A stretch of DNA of 8,820 nucleotides from Patescibacteria group bacterium (GTDB lineage: Bacteria > Patescibacteriota > Microgenomatia > UBA8517): positions 1 to 8,820 of the forward strand of contig JANWVB010000051.1 of assembly GCA_025057695.1 (NCBI GenBank), in the 5' to 3' direction. The notes under the pieces were generated by a model that did no database searches, had not been told where the DNA came from, and saw only the letters and a list, made by a program, of their open reading frames with translations. Positions 6,135 to 8,820 of this stretch are shown one piece after another. A program made the translations under genes and the position numbers. Every line of letters begins with the position of its first letter. Within the stretch, counting starts at the first letter, position 1.

Positions 6135-7631
6135 ATGTTTAGAAATCTCAGTAAAAATTTTTTGTTTTTTTTAAGGCAAAACTGGGTTTTACTAATAATT
6201 TTTTTAATTGGATTGCATTTGAGAACTTATCAAAGTGTGCAGTGGCTAAATTATGGACATGATCAGGATTTGGCTGGGTGGATAATCAAAGATATTGTTG
6301 AAAACAGGCATCTTAGGTTAATTGGGCAAGAGACTTCCACTCAAGGGGTTTTTATTGGTCCCTTTTTTTATTATTTATTGGTACCTTTTTATATTTTTTT
6401 CAATATGAGTCCAGTGGGTGGGATATGGATGATGACAATAATTGGACTTCTGACAATTTATAGCATTTATTATGTTTTTAATAATTTATTTAATAAAAGT
6501 GTTGGTTTGTGGGCTTCGTTTTTTTATTCAATTTCATACTTTGCCGTTAGCAACGATCGAGGGGTTTTCCCTACGTCTCCTATGTTGTTATGGTGTATTT
6601 GGTATTTTTTTGGTATTAAAAAAATAATTGACGGCAAACATTTGCAAGGGTTTTTTGTTATTGGCATTTTAGTTGGTTTAATATGGCATATTCATGTTTC
6701 TTTAACTCTTTTATTGCCTTTGATTGCAGTTGCTATTATTTTGGCACGTATTAAACCAAGATTGAAAGAGATTTTTATTGGCTTTCTTTCTTTTTTGCTG
6801 ACTTCTGCTCCGTTTTTTATTTTTGAGTTTCGTCATAATTTTATTCAAGTAAAATCTTTGGTAAATGCTTTTAGCGCTGATCAAGGATCTACGTATGAAG
6901 GTTTGGCTCAATTTTATAGAGTTTTGCATATTTCGGCTCAAAACATAACAACATTGATTTGGCATCCTGATTCTTCCTTTTATTATTTACTACCGCTATT
7001 TTTGGTATTGGCAAGCGTTTATTTATTTAGAAAAAAGGTTTTAGATAAAAATCTAATAATAATTTTTTTACTTTGGAATTTGTTTTTGATTTTATTTTTT
7101 TCGCTTTATTCCAAGCCAGTTTCAGAATACTATCTTAATGGTTTGGTTTTCCCGTGGATTTTTATTATTGTTCTTTTGTTCAATTATGTTTGGCTAAGTA
7201 AGAGGTTGCGAATTTTGGGATTAATTCTTGCTTTGATTTTTGCTTTTCATAACATAAATAGGTTATACAGTTTCAAACCTGCTGGTATTGAATATGTTCA
7301 TAAGCTAGCTTTGGTGAAGGAGATAAAAAAAGATGCTTATGAGAAAGGTTATCCTTGTGTGGCGGTGTCTTATATAACAGATCCGGGTTACAATTTAGGA
7401 TATCGTTATCTTTTTTGGTTAGAGAAAATGCATGTTAATAAACCTAGTAAAGATATTCCTGTGTACACGATAGTTTTTCCTTTAAAGGATATATTTCCAA
7501 CTGATGTTAATTTTGGTTCTTTAGGTTTAATATATCCGGATTATGATAGGTACGATCAAGATGATGTGTTAGATGGGTGCAAGGGACCAAACGAGAACAT
7601 AACTGACACTATGTGGGGTTATACTGATTAG
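6135..7631 (+). CDS. GT39/PMT-like membrane glycosyltransferase C (GT-C), DQ variant
   Basis: This 498-residue membrane protein is the third paralog in the series. It has a membrane segment at about 17-29, L-R-T-Y-Q at 29-33, the acidic motif H-D-Q-D at 42-45 (Asp-Gln rather than Asp-Glu, and without the following G-R-D), I-G-P-F-F-Y-Y-L at 74-81, F-E-F-R-H at 230-234 and E-Y-Y-L-N-G at 331-336. A non-membrane C-terminal part follows from about residue 395, with cysteines at 408 and 482. I chose ATG 6135, one base after the upstream TGA and preceded by a purine-rich AGAGAG stretch. An in-frame ATG at 6096 would add 13 charged residues translated from inside the upstream gene and has no counterpart in the other paralogs. 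It probably transfers a lipid-linked sugar outside the membrane; specificity is unknown. Confidence 0.82.
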   Translation: MFRNLSKNFLFFLRQNWVLLIIFLIGLHLRTYQSVQWLNYGHDQDLAGWIIKDIVENRHLRLIGQETSTQGVFIGPFFYYLLVPFYIFFNMSPVGGIWMMTIIGLLTIYSIYYVFNNLFNKSVGLWASFFYSISYFAVSNDRGVFPTSPMLLWCIWYFFGIKKIIDGKHLQGFFVIGILVGLIWHIHVSLTLLLPLIAVAIILARIKPRLKEIFIGFLSFLLTSAPFFIFEFRHNFIQVKSLVNAFSADQGSTYEGLAQFYRVLHISAQNITTLIWHPDSSFYYLLPLFLVLASVYLFRKKVLDKNLIIIFLLWNLFLILFFSLYSKPVSEYYLNGLVFPWIFIIVLLFNYVWLSKRLRILGLILALIFAFHNINRLYSFKPAGIEYVHKLALVKEIKKDAYEKGYPCVAVSYITDPGYNLGYRYLFWLEKMHVNKPSKDIPVYTIVFPLKDIFPTDVNFGSLGLIYPDYDRYDQDDVLDGCKGPNENITDTMWGYTD

Positions 7632-7649
7632 ATAGTTAAACAAGAGTTT

Positions 7650-8408
7650 ATGAAAAAGAAGAATAAAGTGTTTTTGTCTGTTGTGATACCGGCTTATAAC
7701 GAAGTTTCTAATCTAAGAAACAAGGTTCTTGATGAGGTTTACAATTATTTAAAGAAACAAAATTATTCTTGGGAAGTTTTGGTTGTTAACGATGGAAGCA
7801 CAGATGATACTTCAAAAATGGTTTTAGACTTTGTTAAAAGACATAAAAATTTTTACTTGTATAACGAACCACATAGAGGCAAAGCGGCAACTGTTATTGC
7901 CGGGATGTTAAAAGCCAAAGGTGAAATTATTTTATTTACCGATATGGATCAAGCAACTCCGATAGACCAGTTGGAAAAGATTTTGCCTGAATTTGATAAT
8001 AATGTAGATATAGTAATTGGTTCTCGTTCTGGTAGAGAAGGAGCTCCTTTGGTGCGTCGTGCCATGGCGGCAGGATTTTCTATCTTAAGGTATTTGATTC
8101 TTAGATTGCCTTACAAAGACACGCAATGTGGTTTTAAAGCTTTTAAGAAAAATGCTGCCCGTGTAATTTTCAAAAAAATGAAAGTGTTTCGTAATAATCA
8201 ACAAATAAAAGGTTCAGCAGTCAAAGCTGGGTTTGATTTAGAGCTTTTGTACATTGCAAGGAAACTTTCTCTTCAAGTCAGAGAAGTTCCTGTTAAATGG
8301 CACCATAAAGGCACTGTTAGGGTAAATCCTTTTAAAGATTCCATTGATGGGCTTTTTGACCTTATAAAGGTTAGACTTAATTCAATTATGGGAAAATACA
8401 AAATTTAG
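7650..8408 (+). CDS. ALG5-like GT2 polyprenyl-phosphate glucosyltransferase
   Basis: This 252-residue soluble GT2 enzyme resembles dolichyl-phosphate beta-glucosyltransferase (ALG5), which makes polyprenyl-phosphate glucose from UDP-glucose on the cytoplasmic face. Visible motifs are P-A-Y-N-E at 14-18, N-D-G-S-T-D at 47-52, R-G-K-A-A at 76-80, D-M-D-Q-A-T-P at 98-104, G-S-R at 124-126, D-T-Q-C-G-F-K at 157-163, F-D-L-E-L-L-Y-I-A at 195-203 and E-V-P-V-K-W at 212-217. The D-T-Q-C-G-F-K and F-D-x-E-L-L-Y-I-A pair is the main reason for choosing ALG5 over DPM1. It lacks the N-terminal membrane anchor of eukaryotic ALG5, and the metal motif is D-M-D where D-A-D is common. It starts 18 bases after the upstream stop and ends 2 bases before the next gene. 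Glucose as the sugar is inferred from the family only. Confidence 0.87.
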   Translation: MKKKNKVFLSVVIPAYNEVSNLRNKVLDEVYNYLKKQNYSWEVLVVNDGSTDDTSKMVLDFVKRHKNFYLYNEPHRGKAATVIAGMLKAKGEIILFTDMDQATPIDQLEKILPEFDNNVDIVIGSRSGREGAPLVRRAMAAGFSILRYLILRLPYKDTQCGFKAFKKNAARVIFKKMKVFRNNQQIKGSAVKAGFDLELLYIARKLSLQVREVPVKWHHKGTVRVNPFKDSIDGLFDLIKVRLNSIMGKYKI

Positions 8409-8410
8409 CG

Positions 8411-8820
8411 ATGAAATCTGAATTCAAGGTTAGAGTTAGCAATATATTTTTGTTAGTTAGTTTGATTTTGTTTATAGGTTTTTGTTTGCGATTTATAAAC
8501 CTTACTGTATTGCCTGTTTTTGCTGATGAGGCTATTTATATAAGGTGGTCGCAAATAATGCGCGCGGATGCCACTTTGCGTTTTTTGCCTCTTTCTGATG
8601 GGAAACAACCTCTTTTTATGTGGATTACGATCCCTTTTCTAAAAGTGTTTGATGATCCACTTGTAGCCGGCAGATTTATTTCTGTAATTTCTGGAATGTT
8701 TACAATTTCAGGAGCTTTTTTGTTGAGCTTTTTGTTGTTTAGAAATTTCTCTCTGGCGATTGTTTCTGCTTTAATATCTGCGATTGTTCCTTATTTGGTG
8801 TTTTTTGATCGCATGGCGCT
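8411..8820 (+). CDS. ArnT/PMT_2-like membrane glycosyltransferase D, 3' part beyond the window
   Basis: An open frame starts at ATG 8411, two bases after the stop of the ALG5-like gene, and stays open to the window end (136 codons plus 2 bases). The translation has a membrane segment at about 12-29, F-A-D-E-A at 37-41 with the Asp-Glu pair D39-E40, D-G-K-Q-P-L-F-M-W at 63-71 (like the K-P-P-L-x-x-W block of ArnT/PMT_2 enzymes), an A-G-R-F-x-S block around 85-91, further hydrophobic segments at about 92-130 and F-F-D-R-M-A at the right edge. This is the GT39/ArnT type of GT-C enzyme, but it lacks the G-P-L-Y-Y-Y block of the three upstream paralogs, so it belongs to a different subgroup. It likely transfers a lipid-linked sugar on the outer face. 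The missing C-terminal portion prevents any finer assignment. Confidence 0.8.
   Translation, partial: MKSEFKVRVSNIFLLVSLILFIGFCLRFINLTVLPVFADEAIYIRWSQIMRADATLRFLPLSDGKQPLFMWITIPFLKVFDDPLVAGRFISVISGMFTISGAFLLSFLLFRNFSLAIVSALISAIVPYLVFFDRMA

Noticed and set aside
1..8820. CRISPR arrays, tRNA/rRNA genes, insertion sequences, prophage or defence genes
   Set aside because: No regularly spaced repeats, tRNA-like or rRNA-like segments, transposase motifs or terminal inverted repeats were seen; nearly all of the window is accounted for by the listed genes.

Overview
The window is AT-rich and tightly packed, with almost no non-coding DNA. Its gene content suggests an uncultivated bacterium of the Candidate Phyla Radiation, probably in or near the Microgenomates/Patescibacteria. 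The reasons are several divergent GT39/PMT-like membrane glycosyltransferases in tandem, single-domain DPM1/ALG5-like GT2 enzymes, a GtrA-like protein, 1-2 base gene spacing and weak or absent Shine-Dalgarno sequences. This placement is an inference: there is no rRNA, tRNA or ribosomal protein gene here to anchor it. All reading frames are consistent with standard stop codons (TAA, TAG and TGA all end genes).

Layout. A GtrA-like small membrane protein (5-472, +) reaches the left edge and may be cut there. It converges, with only 12 bases between stops, on a PIG-V-like membrane mannosyltransferase candidate (485-1645, -). An 81-base divergent intergenic region (1646-1726) separates that gene from a long + strand operon that runs off the right edge. 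The operon order is: DPM1-like GT2 (1727-2446); GT39-like GT-C enzyme A (2428-4005, overlapping by 19 bases); DEDDh 3'-5' exonuclease (4008-4598); GT39-like enzyme B (4601-6133); GT39-like enzyme C (6135-7631, start revised from an upstream in-frame ATG); ALG5-like GT2 (7650-8408); and the first 136 codons of an ArnT/PMT_2-like enzyme D (8411-8820, truncated by the window).

How the genes may work together (inference from families). The two cytoplasmic GT2 enzymes would charge a polyprenyl phosphate with single sugars. GtrA-like proteins are thought to help such lipid-linked sugars cross the membrane. The GT-C enzymes (A, B, C, D and the PIG-V-like protein) would take the lipid-linked sugar on the outer face and transfer it to a surface glycan, lipid or protein. 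The window therefore looks like part of a cell-surface glycosylation locus. The exonuclease is the only gene without an obvious role in this pathway, yet it sits within the operon with 2-base gaps on both sides.

I saw no RNA genes, CRISPR arrays, mobile elements or clear terminators. No stretch above 300 bases lacks a gene. The most unusual points are the exonuclease embedded among glycosyltransferases and a set of three paralogous GT-C enzymes that keep shared motif blocks but change the acidic motif from DE to DQ.
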